This document shows positions 1 to 7,668 of a DNA stretch of 43,414 nucleotides, piece by piece. Where the stretch lies: positions 1 to 43,414 of the forward strand of contig CAJXVU010000029.1 in the NCBI GenBank assembly GCA_913062555.1, written 5' to 3'. How positions within the stretch are numbered: the first letter of the stretch is position 1; every line of letters starts with the position of its first letter. The position numbers were made by a program, and so were the translations under genes. The notes beneath the pieces were generated by a model, which worked only from the letters and a program-made list of their open reading frames with translations, made no database searches and had not been told where the DNA came from. The stretch comes from an uncultured Bacteroidota bacterium (GTDB lineage: Bacteria; Bacteroidota; Bacteroidia; Flavobacteriales; Flavobacteriaceae).

Positions 1-54
1 TTTATTTAGTTATTTTTTGAATGCGCTAAAAATAACAAAATATGGTAGATAAAA

Positions 55-87
55 AAAGCCACTTTCTATTTATTAAAAAGTGGCTTT
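55..87 (-). terminator. Rho-independent terminator of ppa
   Basis: An 11-bp perfect stem (AAAGCCACTTT, 55-65, with AAAGTGGCTTT, 77-87) encloses an 11-base loop. Read on the minus strand, the stem is followed by a T run (51-57 on the plus strand is all A). It lies just past the ppa stop codon. Confidence 0.85.
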
Positions 88-108
88 GATTTGAAAATAT
101 ATTTCAGC

Positions 109-636
109 TTATATTGTGAATGTGCGATTCTTTTTATGATCGCTTTTATCATGTCTTTCAATACATTGGTTAACTATCTTTATAGCTTCTTCTCTATTTC
201 CCCAACCACCAACATCAACTTTCTTCTCTTCTAAGTCCTTATATACTTCAAAAAAGTGTGTAATCTCTTTTACTCTGTGTGGGTTTAAATCGCTAATATC
301 ATTTTTCTGACTCCAGATTGGGTCTGAAACAGGTACACAAATAATTTTCTCATCTGGTCCTTTTTCATCAGCCATGTGAAATACACCTATTGGCTTTACT
401 TCCATAACACACATTGGGAAAGTTGGCTCAGTCCCCATTATTAAAACATCTAAAGGATCTCCATCTAACGCTAAAGTTTCTGGAATAAATCCATAATCAC
501 CAGGGTACATCATTGATGAAAATAACATCCTGTCAAATCTAATTTTATTTAATACAAAATCGTATTCGTATTTATTTCGGCTTCCTTTTGGTATTTCAAT
601 TAATACATCAAAAGTGATTTCCTTTTTCTCACTCAT
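109..636 (-). CDS. ppa: Inorganic pyrophosphatase (family I, soluble)
   Basis: This 175-residue cytoplasmic enzyme hydrolyses pyrophosphate to two phosphates and so pulls DNA, RNA, tRNA-charging and lipid synthesis forward. The family I signature D-x-D-P-x-D is visible at residues 58-63 (DGDPLD), with the expected upstream YPGDYGFIP segment (44-52) and further acidic metal ligands around D95. The length matches the bacterial family I enzyme (about 175). The ATG start sits 23 bases below a good Bacteroidota -7 box, giving a short leader. It is a single-gene unit: a strong terminator follows and the next gene is divergent. I see nothing missing or truncated. Confidence 0.97.
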   Translation of the reverse strand: MSEKKEITFDVLIEIPKGSRNKYEYDFVLNKIRFDRMLFSSMMYPGDYGFIPETLALDGDPLDVLIMGTEPTFPMCVMEVKPIGVFHMADEKGPDEKIICVPVSDPIWSQKNDISDLNPHRVKEITHFFEVYKDLEEKKVDVGGWGNREEAIKIVNQCIERHDKSDHKKNRTFTI

Positions 637-658
637 ATTTTACCTCTTTTTCGGGGCG

Positions 659-689
659 CAAAGATACGTAACTGTTTAAGTATGGGCAA
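659..689 (-). promoter_or_regulatory. Bacteroidota-type promoter of ppa
   Basis: On the minus strand the -33 element TTG (plus 687-689) is followed after 20 bases by TATCTTTG (plus 659-666), an exact match to the Bacteroidota -7 consensus TAnnTTTG. Transcription would start roughly 15 bases before the ppa ATG. Confidence 0.75.
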
Positions 690-803
690 CTAAAAAGCGC
701 TTGACTTTGTGAGAAATATATACGATCTTAGTTATCTAATATAGTCTTCCAAAAATTCCGCCCTCATTTATCTTAAAAAAGTACAACTACTTAAGTATTG
801 GCA
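676..803 (+). repeat. Two 13-base near-identical direct repeats
   Basis: TTAAGTATGGGCA (676-688) and TTAAGTATTGGCA (791-803) differ at one base. The first overlaps the -33 region of the ppa promoter; the second lies 29 bases before the start of the divergent gene at 833. They may be a shared operator or chance in AT-rich DNA. Confidence 0.4.
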
Positions 804-832
804 GTTTAAATTTTATCATAAAAAATGAAATT

Positions 833-1294
833 ATGGAAACACAAACTTCTTTAATTATAGCCCAATTAATAGGTAATTTGGCTATTACAGTGGGAATTAT
901 TATTGCGATTATTCAGGTTAAACAAAACAAAAAACAACGCAAAGAGATGGCTGTTTTTGAATTATTCAGTGCCTGGCGTACCCCTGAATTCACAAATGCT
1001 CTGAACGAAATACAATTTATGCCTGATCATGTTAAACCAAAAAAATTAAGAGCTTCAAAACCAGAAATGGACAATTATGCATACTTGGTACATTCTTTTT
1101 TTGAAAGTACAGGGCTCATGGTAAAGCGAAAATTAATTTCATTTGATGTTGTAGATGATCTTGTTGGTGGTGTTATTCAAGTGGTTTGGAAGAAGCTAGA
1201 CATATGGATTCAAGAATGGCGTGATGACCGAAACCCCGCTGCTGGAGAATGGTTTGAATGGCTAAAAACTGAAATTGAAAACAATGCCGCTTAA
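833..1294 (+). CDS. Small membrane-anchored protein, DUF4760-like
   Basis: I do not recognise a function. The 153-residue protein has one N-terminal transmembrane helix (about residues 8-28, rich in Ile, Leu and Ala), a basic stretch right after it (KQNKKQRKE), and then a soluble, Trp-rich helical part that ends in an acidic tail. One membrane helix, a basic cytoplasmic edge and a helical body of about 120 residues resemble the DUF4760 group; this is resemblance by eye only. It stands alone between divergent ppa and the convergent DUF5686 gene. The start is supported by the helix beginning close to the ATG. Confidence 0.75.
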   Translation: METQTSLIIAQLIGNLAITVGIIIAIIQVKQNKKQRKEMAVFELFSAWRTPEFTNALNEIQFMPDHVKPKKLRASKPEMDNYAYLVHSFFESTGLMVKRKLISFDVVDDLVGGVIQVVWKKLDIWIQEWRDDRNPAAGEWFEWLKTEIENNAA

Positions 1295-1375
1295 AAACTT
1301 AAGCCTATTGAAAAGAGAATAAAAAGTAGGTCTTCATTTTAAATATACCACTCGATATTCTCGTCTTCGATGGTT

Positions 1376-3880
1376 TTAAAAATGAAAACCAAAGGTACCT
1401 GTCACACCAAATTTTCTAGCGCCTGGGTTATCGAGATAGTTTCCTCTAAAATTAAAATCTAAACGGAAAATTTTAAAAATATTACCTACCCCCAAACTGT
1501 ATTCCCAATACACTTTATTATTGGGTGCAATCAAAGGAATATTATTTAGATTGTTAGTTGTGCTTAGCGCTATATTTTCTTGAGACAACTCCCCCCAAAC
1601 TCCACGAATACTTATAATTTCACGTAAATTTAATTTTCGCAATAGTGGAATTCTAGAAAATATTCGTCCATTAAAATGATGCTCTAGATGCAATGAAGCA
1701 TAGGTGTCAGTCACAAATTCATAATAATCAAGCTGTGAAAAGGTATTATAAATCGAAAAATAAGATTGGTTCCCAGGAACAACACTCAATAAGCCTAGAG
1801 GGACCTCTCCAAAAGTTTTACCTGCTTCAATTGTAGAATAAAGCCTTCCAAAACCACCAATTTGCCAAGGTTGAATATATGAGAATTGCACTTTAGTATA
1901 ATCAAAATCACTATTAAACATGCTCTTATCACCAATACTAACTTGCGCAAATATTCGAGCAAAATCATCATTAGCTTCATACCTTTCAACACCAAACCCA
2001 GTCATTTTTCGTTTTGGGAAATAGGAAATTGAAAACGATGTTTCAAATTGTTTTATTTCAGAAGACACCCCTGTATCTGAATCTAGATCATTATAATCCA
2101 AGCTAAATGTTGGTGATGCCGAAGCTAAAGTTCTATAGCTACCACCAAGCCTCATCACCACATTACGCCAGGGTTCCAATTCAACAGCGGCACTGGTAAG
2201 ACTTATCGAGGTTAGCTTATCATTTGTCCCAGTTCCTACCACGGACGAAGACGCTAGACTTCTTCCTAAAACATCGGTAGATGTAGTAAGGCTTGCTCCA
2301 ATTTGTTCCACATCACGTCGATTACCTCCAGAAATTATAAGCCTATTCTTTTTGTCTAACAACCATTTACCAGAAATGCCATATTTAAATTTATCGTCTT
2401 TAAATCCATAAGCTAAAAATCCTTCCAAACGCCATAAATCATTTCGGCCAAAATAAGTTCTTACACCAGTTCGCAGTCGTGTTCCTTCAACTTCATTGAA
2501 ACCAAAAGTTGAGAAAATTGGACCATAGTCCAACGGCAATCTATTAAACTCTATATAACCAGAAGACAAAATACTTCCTAAATTATATAATCGTTTAAAT
2601 TTCTTTACGGTCTTTAGCGTGTCCAACATTTTATATACACCTCGTTCATCTTTACTAAGTTTTTCTAAGCGATTTGTATCCCAAAATTCATCTCCTCGAT
2701 CATAAACATCTTTGTCGTAATAATACACTTCTTCATCATAGAACTTTTTATCTTTTTCTACATCGAATGCATAATTATTAAATAAAGTAGTACGCTTACC
2801 ATAAACACCTCTAGACTTTTCCTTTTTACTAAAAGCAAAGTCAGACATCATATAGTCTCTCTTAACGAGAAACAAAGAATCGTTTAACACTTCAAACTCT
2901 TGTTCTATATAAATTTCTTTCACCCAATTTATATTGGCACTCTTAGTCGCTTGAAGGTTGATTTCTTTTAAGGCATAAGTTGAATCATTTACCCAAAAAT
3001 CTCCCTTAAACGTGAGTTCGTTTTTACGCCTGGGATAATAAATAATGTTGTAACACCACTTATTGTCTATAAATGCACTATCCGATAAGACATAGTTATA
3101 GGTACTAATACCCGTTCTCGATAAAGGGCTCACAAAACTTTTATCAAAAAACTTCAGGTAATTATCATATATATTATAATCGGAATATAAATCACCAACA
3201 AAGTCAATGATTACTTGATTATCATTAAATCCTGAATTTTTATTTCCTTCGAGTACTTCCTTTTCTTTATTTAAATTATTATCACCATATACTTTAGACA
3301 CGGCTTCATTAATAAACATTGGCAAATAGGTTTTCCCGGTAACTCTGGATGTATCAACCTGATTAAACACAAATTCCATCCCTCTAAATAATTTACTCTT
3401 TATTAGAGCACTGTCAATTGTATTAATATCAAACTCTACTTTTTCATATTTATCATATTCGTATTGCTTGAATTGCTTCAATCCATTTTTCCGCTTATGC
3501 GCCCATATTTTACGTAGAATATCTATGGCTGGATTATTTTTTTTGGATTGCTTCCCCGTTACAATCATAACAGCATCTAATTGATCTGCCGTATCATTAA
3601 GCGTAAACTCTAAATTGTATGTTACTTTTTTCTCCAGTGTAACTTCCAAGGTTTCGTAACCTATAAATGAAATCACTAAGGATTCCCAGTTTTCATCAGA
3701 TTCCAGATAAAACCTTCCATTTTCGTTTGTTATGGTTCCTTCCGACGAGTTTTTGAAAATGACATTAGCAAAGGATACGGGTTCATTATTTGAATCCATA
3801 ACATGTCCACTAACCTTAGTTTGCCCTATTACGGTACATATTCCTAAGAAAAAAACAACAAGTAATAATTTATGCTTCAT
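1376..3880 (-). CDS. DUF5686 outer-membrane protein with carboxypeptidase-regulatory-like domain
   Basis: This large outer-membrane protein is about 834 residues from the start chosen here. In order it has a signal peptide ending around VIGQ, a CarboxypepD_reg-like beta-sandwich (about residues 22-105, with the typical GxV.D...PV.FANV and F.GYE segments), and a long DUF5686-type region rich in aromatic beta-strands ending in FGFHF. A C-terminal Phe is usual for a BAM-inserted barrel. Upstream in-frame starts exist at 3901 (ATG) and 3907 (TTG); I chose 3880 because it gives a classical signal peptide. The function of DUF5686 proteins is not established; an outer-membrane transport or assembly role is inference. 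It follows pdhB on the same strand after about 70 bases. Confidence 0.88.
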   Translation of the reverse strand: MKHKLLLVVFFLGICTVIGQTKVSGHVMDSNNEPVSFANVIFKNSSEGTITNENGRFYLESDENWESLVISFIGYETLEVTLEKKVTYNLEFTLNDTADQLDAVMIVTGKQSKKNNPAIDILRKIWAHKRKNGLKQFKQYEYDKYEKVEFDINTIDSALIKSKLFRGMEFVFNQVDTSRVTGKTYLPMFINEAVSKVYGDNNLNKEKEVLEGNKNSGFNDNQVIIDFVGDLYSDYNIYDNYLKFFDKSFVSPLSRTGISTYNYVLSDSAFIDNKWCYNIIYYPRRKNELTFKGDFWVNDSTYALKEINLQATKSANINWVKEIYIEQEFEVLNDSLFLVKRDYMMSDFAFSKKEKSRGVYGKRTTLFNNYAFDVEKDKKFYDEEVYYYDKDVYDRGDEFWDTNRLEKLSKDERGVYKMLDTLKTVKKFKRLYNLGSILSSGYIEFNRLPLDYGPIFSTFGFNEVEGTRLRTGVRTYFGRNDLWRLEGFLAYGFKDDKFKYGISGKWLLDKKNRLIISGGNRRDVEQIGASLTTSTDVLGRSLASSSVVGTGTNDKLTSISLTSAAVELEPWRNVVMRLGGSYRTLASASPTFSLDYNDLDSDTGVSSEIKQFETSFSISYFPKRKMTGFGVERYEANDDFARIFAQVSIGDKSMFNSDFDYTKVQFSYIQPWQIGGFGRLYSTIEAGKTFGEVPLGLLSVVPGNQSYFSIYNTFSQLDYYEFVTDTYASLHLEHHFNGRIFSRIPLLRKLNLREIISIRGVWGELSQENIALSTTNNLNNIPLIAPNNKVYWEYSLGVGNIFKIFRLDFNFRGNYLDNPGARKFGVTGTFGFHF

Positions 3881-3949
3881 GTTTAATAAAAAAAACTTCA
3901 TCAACAATCGTGCTAATGAAGTTTATATAACGTAAAAGTTCTGTTTATC

Positions 3950-4927
3950 TTATTTATACATCACCTTTTTTACTGCTTTCACCACCTCACTACTGTTAGG
4001 TAACCATTCTGCCAGTAAAACTGGAGAATATGGTGTTGGCGTATCGGCTGTATTAATTTTTATAATTGGCGCATCTAAATAATCAAATAGTTGAGATTGT
4101 ACCTGGTATGCAATATCTGTAGACACATTTCCAAAAGGCCATGCTTCTTCTAAAATCACCAATCTATTTGTTTTCTTAACAGATTCTAAAACCGTTTTAT
4201 AATCTAAAGGACGAACAGTTCTCAAATCTATAATTTCACAAGAAATCCCTTCCTTTTCTAACTCATCTGCAGCTTTATATGCTTCTTTTATAATCTTACC
4301 AAAAGATACAATAGTAACATCCGTTCCTTCTCTTTTAATATCGGCAACACCAATTGGCACAATATATTCCCCTTCAGGAACCTCACCTTTATCACCGTAC
4401 ATTTGTTCACTCTCCATAAAAATTACTGGATCGTCATCACGAATAGCCGCTTTTAATAAGCCTTTAGCATCATACGGATTTGACGGTACAATAACTTTAA
4501 GTCCAGGCGTATTAGCAAACCAACTTTCAAAAGCCTGAGAATGTGTGGCCCCTAATTGACCAGCAGAACCTGTTGGCCCTCTAAAAACAATTGGACATTT
4601 AAATTGTCCACCAGACATTTGTCTGATTTTTGCTGCATTATTTATTATTTGATCAATACCAACCAAAGAGAAGTTAAATGTCATATACTCAACAATAGGC
4701 CTATTCCCAGTCATGGTAGATCCTACAGCAATGCCTCCAAAACCAAGTTCAGCAATAGGAGTATCTATCACACGTTTAGCTCCAAACTCATCAAGCATTC
4801 CTTTAGAAGCTTTATAGGCACCATTGTACTCGGCAACCTCTTCGCCCATTAAGTAAACACTTTCATCTCTGCGCATTTCTTCACTCATCGCCTCGCAAAT
4901 GGCTTCTCTAAACTGAATTGTCTTCAT
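3950..4927 (-). CDS. pdhB: Pyruvate dehydrogenase E1 component, beta subunit
   Basis: This is the 325-residue beta chain of the thiamine-diphosphate-dependent E1 enzyme, which decarboxylates pyruvate and hands the acetyl group to lipoyl-E2. The TPP-activating glutamate is in TPIAEL (E60), and the active-site histidine is in GATHSQ (H129). The C-terminal transketolase-type domain (about 200-325) ends with the usual PTPYSP segment. Length is normal for separate alpha/beta E1. The alpha subunit and the E2 and E3 genes are not in this window, so the complex is encoded at more than one place. A branched-chain 2-oxoacid E1 beta is the main alternative, but the sequence reads as pyruvate type. Confidence 0.94.
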   Translation of the reverse strand: MKTIQFREAICEAMSEEMRRDESVYLMGEEVAEYNGAYKASKGMLDEFGAKRVIDTPIAELGFGGIAVGSTMTGNRPIVEYMTFNFSLVGIDQIINNAAKIRQMSGGQFKCPIVFRGPTGSAGQLGATHSQAFESWFANTPGLKVIVPSNPYDAKGLLKAAIRDDDPVIFMESEQMYGDKGEVPEGEYIVPIGVADIKREGTDVTIVSFGKIIKEAYKAADELEKEGISCEIIDLRTVRPLDYKTVLESVKKTNRLVILEEAWPFGNVSTDIAYQVQSQLFDYLDAPIIKINTADTPTPYSPVLLAEWLPNSSEVVKAVKKVMYK

Positions 4928-4949
4928 TTCCTAAGTTTTATAAGAACAG

Positions 4950-4979
4950 CAAAAATAACAATATTTGAAAAAATATCAG
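4950..4979 (-). promoter_or_regulatory. Probable pdhB promoter
   Basis: The minus strand carries TATTTTTG (plus 4950-4957), an exact TAnnTTTG match, 23 bases before the pdhB ATG. CTG (plus 4977-4979) sits 19 bases upstream where TTG is expected, so the -33 match is partial. Confidence 0.55.
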
Positions 4980-4992
4980 CTAATCTTTGAAG

Positions 4993-5026
4993 TAAATATT
5001 TCCTATGCATGCATAGGAAATATTTA
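4993..5026. promoter_or_regulatory. 34-bp perfect palindrome, candidate operator
   Basis: The half-site TAAATATTTCCTATGCA (4993-5009) is followed directly by its exact reverse complement (5010-5026), with no spacer. It lies in the pdhB/etfB divergent gap, 47 bases before the etfB start, where the etfB -33 element should be. A zero-spacer palindrome with an ATGCATGCAT core suits a dimeric winged-helix repressor (MarR-like operators often look like this); the regulator is unknown. A cruciform or terminator is less likely because no T run follows. Confidence 0.7.
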
Positions 5027-5036
5027 GAAATTTGAT

Positions 5037-5044
5037 TACCTTCG
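5037..5044 (+). promoter_or_regulatory. Probable -7 box of etfB
   Basis: TACCTTCG matches TAnnTTTG at all but one defined position and lies 28 bases before the etfB ATG. There is no TTG at the expected distance; that position is inside the 34-bp palindrome, so activation or repression through that site is plausible. Confidence 0.5.
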
Positions 5045-5072
5045 TAAGCTCAAAAACATAAACTAAAATAAA

Positions 5073-5819
5073 ATGAAAATATTAGTGTGCATTAGTCATG
5101 TTCCTGATACTACTTCTAAAATAAATTTTGCAGAAGGGGACACGAAATTTGACACAAATGGCGTACAATTTGTTATTAATCCGAATGACGAATTTGGACT
5201 AACAAGAGCCATGTGGTTTAAAGAAAAACAAGGCGCTTCTGTAGATGTTGTTAACGTAGGAGGCTCTGAAACTGAACCAACTTTACGTAAAGCACTTGCT
5301 ATTGGAGCAGATGCTGCAATTCGTATAAACAATCCTGCCACAGATGGTTTCGCTGTCGCAAAACAACTTGCTAAAGTGGTTCAAGATGGCGCTTATGATT
5401 TAGTTATTGCTGGTCGCGAATCTATTGATTACAATGGCGGAATGGTGCCTGGTATGATCGCCGGATTAACTGGTGCTAATTTCGTGAATAATTGTATTAG
5501 TCTGGATATTGATGGAGACACAGTTACAGCTTCAAGAGAAATTGATGGTGGAAAAGAAACCCTTTCTACAACACTTCCTCTTGTAATAGGAGGACAAAAA
5601 GGACTGGTTGAAGAAAGTGATTTACGTATTCCAAACATGCGCGGCATAATGATGGCAAGAAAAAAGCCTTTAAATATTGTTGAGCCAGTTGACGCAATTA
5701 CTGAAACTAATTCAGTTAAATTTGAAAAACCAGCTCCCAGAGGTGCTGTGAAATTGGTGTCGCCAGATAATTTAGATGAATTAATAAGCTTACTTCATAA
5801 CGAAGCTAAAGTGATTTAG
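5073..5819 (+). CDS. etfB: Electron transfer flavoprotein, beta subunit
   Basis: This 248-residue subunit forms a heterodimer with EtfA, binds AMP and the edge of the FAD, and carries electrons from acyl-CoA and related dehydrogenases to the quinone pool. The N-terminal MKILVCISHVPDT start, the central AGRESIDYNGGMVPGMIAG segment (about residues 112-130) and the recognition-loop region PNMRGIMMARKKPL (about 188-201) are typical. Length is normal (about 245-260). It forms an operon with etfA after about 100 bases that contain a hairpin pair. A 34-bp palindrome and a -7 box precede it, so expression is probably controlled, plausibly with fatty-acid or amino-acid breakdown. Confidence 0.96.
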   Translation: MKILVCISHVPDTTSKINFAEGDTKFDTNGVQFVINPNDEFGLTRAMWFKEKQGASVDVVNVGGSETEPTLRKALAIGADAAIRINNPATDGFAVAKQLAKVVQDGAYDLVIAGRESIDYNGGMVPGMIAGLTGANFVNNCISLDIDGDTVTASREIDGGKETLSTTLPLVIGGQKGLVEESDLRIPNMRGIMMARKKPLNIVEPVDAITETNSVKFEKPAPRGAVKLVSPDNLDELISLLHNEAKVI

Positions 5820-5833
5820 TCATTGACGAACTC

Positions 5834-5898
5834 GTTCCGAACTTGCTTCGGAATCTTTTGAAATTAAAGATAAAAAGTTCCTGAATCAAGTTCAGGGA
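5834..5898. repeat. Paired hairpin element (REP/BIME-like) between etfB and etfA
   Basis: Hairpin one is TTCCGAA-CTTGC-TTCGGAA (5835-5853). Hairpin two pairs TTCCTGAA (5878-5885) with TTCAGGGA (5891-5898) around the loop TCAAG. The reverse complement of hairpin two reads close to hairpin one (TTCC..GAACTTG.TTC.GGAA), so the pair looks like two diverged copies in opposite orientation. Neither has a strong T run. Short hairpins with GAACTTG-type loops are common between genes in flavobacteria; copy number here is unknown. Confidence 0.6.
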
Positions 5899-5920
5899 AA
5901 AATTTTAAAACAAAATTTTT

Positions 5921-6877
5921 ATGTCCATTTTAGTATATACAGAATCAGAACAAGGAAGATTTAAAAAAATAGCCCTCGAAGTTGCTTCTTACGCAAAAGC
6001 AGTTGCCAACCAAATGGGAACAACAGTAACGGCAGTAACTTTTAATGCTAATGATGCTTCCGAATTAGGAAACTATGGCGTTGACAAAGTGTTAAATGTA
6101 ACGCATAATGAAGGATTTAATGCCAAGGTCTATGCAGACATTATAAAACAGGCAGCTGAAAAAGAAGCGGCGCAAATAATTGTGATTAGCTCCAGTGCCG
6201 ATAGTAAATATTTGGCCCCATTATTAGCTGTAGGATTGAATGCTGGTTATGCATCAAATGTTGTTGAAGCGCCAACAAGTACATCACCATTTACAGTAAA
6301 ACGTTCCGCTTTCACAAACAAAGCTTTTAACTTTACAGAAATCAATACCCCTATAAAGATAGTAGGTGTTTCCAATAATTCATTTGGTTTAGTAGAAAAT
6401 TTAGGAAGTACTACTTCTGAAGAATTTTCGCCTAGTATTACAAGCTCAAATGTTACTGTTCAGTCAATAGATAAAGCTACAGACAAAGTATCTATTGCAG
6501 ATGCCGACATTGTTGTTTCTGGAGGAAGAGGATTAAAAGGCCCTGAAAACTGGGGAATGCTCGAAGAATTAGCCGAGGTATTGGGTGCAGCAACAGCCTG
6601 TTCAAAACCAGTATCTGATTTAGGTTGGAGACCACATAGTGAGCACGTTGGACAAACAGGAAAACCTGTAGCATCGAATTTATACATAGCCATTGGTATC
6701 TCTGGAGCCATTCAACATTTAGCAGGGATAAATGCTTCTAAAGTAAAGGTTGTCATAAACACCGATGCAGAAGCCCCTTTCTTTAAGGCCGCAGATTACG
6801 GTGTTGTAGGAGATGCATTTGAAGTTGTACCTCAACTCATTGAAAAATTAAAAGAATTTAAAGCACAGAACGCATAA
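5921..6877 (+). CDS. etfA: Electron transfer flavoprotein, alpha subunit (FAD-binding)
   Basis: This 318-residue FAD-binding partner of EtfB has a short N-terminal domain I (1 to about 185) and the FAD-binding domain II, which starts near VVSGGRGLKG (about 198-207). The cofactor segment EHVGQTGKPV, the block LYIAIGISGAIQHLAG and the closing DAEAPFFKAADYGVVGDAFE are clear. Where many EtfA proteins have GASRAAVD, this one reads ACSKPVSD, so the arginine near the flavin N5 is a lysine. That change is conservative and may be a lineage trait. Length is normal. No gene for ETF:quinone oxidoreductase or an acyl-CoA dehydrogenase lies nearby. Confidence 0.96.
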   Translation: MSILVYTESEQGRFKKIALEVASYAKAVANQMGTTVTAVTFNANDASELGNYGVDKVLNVTHNEGFNAKVYADIIKQAAEKEAAQIIVISSSADSKYLAPLLAVGLNAGYASNVVEAPTSTSPFTVKRSAFTNKAFNFTEINTPIKIVGVSNNSFGLVENLGSTTSEEFSPSITSSNVTVQSIDKATDKVSIADADIVVSGGRGLKGPENWGMLEELAEVLGAATACSKPVSDLGWRPHSEHVGQTGKPVASNLYIAIGISGAIQHLAGINASKVKVVINTDAEAPFFKAADYGVVGDAFEVVPQLIEKLKEFKAQNA

Positions 6878-6898
6878 TTTTTTTAACTTGTAAATATT

Positions 6899-7030
6899 AA
6901 AGAACTGTTTAAATCACGCTTTACAATAATACGGATTATCCATATTTTTTCGCTTTGAGCGAAAATTGTGGAGAATTCAACTTAAATCTGCGTACAGCAG
7001 TTGGTAAAGTCCTAATTTAAACAGTTCTTT
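6899..7030. repeat. 132-bp element with 16-bp perfect terminal inverted repeats
   Basis: AAAGAACTGTTTAAAT (6899-6914) is matched exactly by its reverse complement at 7015-7030. Inside, CTTTAC (6919-6924) pairs with GTAAAG (7005-7010), TCCA with TGGA, and the apex is a perfect 8-bp hairpin TTTTCGCT-TTG-AGCGAAAA (6947-6965). The whole thing can fold as one long imperfect hairpin. It ends 14 bases before the DUF151 gene. It could be a MITE-type mobile element or a structured 5' leader. I see no target-site duplication and no coding capacity. Confidence 0.7.
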
Positions 7031-7044
7031 GTGTTTTAAATACT

Positions 7045-7656
7045 ATGAGTTTAGTTCGTCTTAACATAAAAGGAATTTCATACAGTCAAACGCAAAATGG
7101 TGCTTATGCACTGATATTAAGCGAAGTAGATGGTGACCGAAAATTACCAATTGTCATTGGTGCTTTTGAAGCTCAGTCTATTGCAATTGCTTTAGAAAAA
7201 GAAATCAAACCTCCAAGACCTCTAACTCACGACTTATTCAAGAATTTTTCAGATAGATTTGATATTATTGTTAAACAAGTCATTATTCATAAGCTTGTAG
7301 ATGGAGTATTCTACTCCAGTTTAATTTGTGAACGTGATAAAATCGAGGAAATTATAGACGCTAGAACAAGTGATGCCATTGCATTAGCACTTCGTTTTCA
7401 AGCACCAATTTTCACCTATAAAAACATATTGGATAAAGCTGGGATCTACTTAAAAGTAAATCCTAAAAAAGAAGATGAAGTAGAAGACAATATTTTAATG
7501 GATGAGATATTAGCTGAAGAAATTGAAACAAAAGTTTCTAACAGTGATTTTAAAAGTAAAACCATAGAAGAACTTAATAAAATGTTGGAGGACGCAGTTA
7601 ACAACGAAGACTACGAAACTGCTGCTCGAGTAAGAGACGAAATATCTAAACGATAA
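7045..7656 (+). CDS. Bifunctional nuclease (DUF151) with C-terminal UVR motif
   Basis: The 203-residue protein carries a DUF151/BFN domain at residues 1 to about 140, with the conserved LPIVIGAFEAQSIA (about 34-47) and DARTSDAIALALR (about 105-117) blocks. An acidic linker leads to a UvrB/UvrC-type helical hairpin (about 168-202; MLEDAVNNEDYETAARVRDE). Plant and bacterial BFN proteins have been reported to have RNase and DNase activity; the biological role in bacteria is poorly defined. The UVR motif usually mediates protein contacts. The gene is 12 bases from the nucleoside transporter, so the two are co-transcribed. A 132-bp inverted-repeat element forms most of its upstream region. Confidence 0.92.
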   Translation: MSLVRLNIKGISYSQTQNGAYALILSEVDGDRKLPIVIGAFEAQSIAIALEKEIKPPRPLTHDLFKNFSDRFDIIVKQVIIHKLVDGVFYSSLICERDKIEEIIDARTSDAIALALRFQAPIFTYKNILDKAGIYLKVNPKKEDEVEDNILMDEILAEEIETKVSNSDFKSKTIEELNKMLEDAVNNEDYETAARVRDEISKR

Positions 7657-7668
7657 TACCGCTTTATT

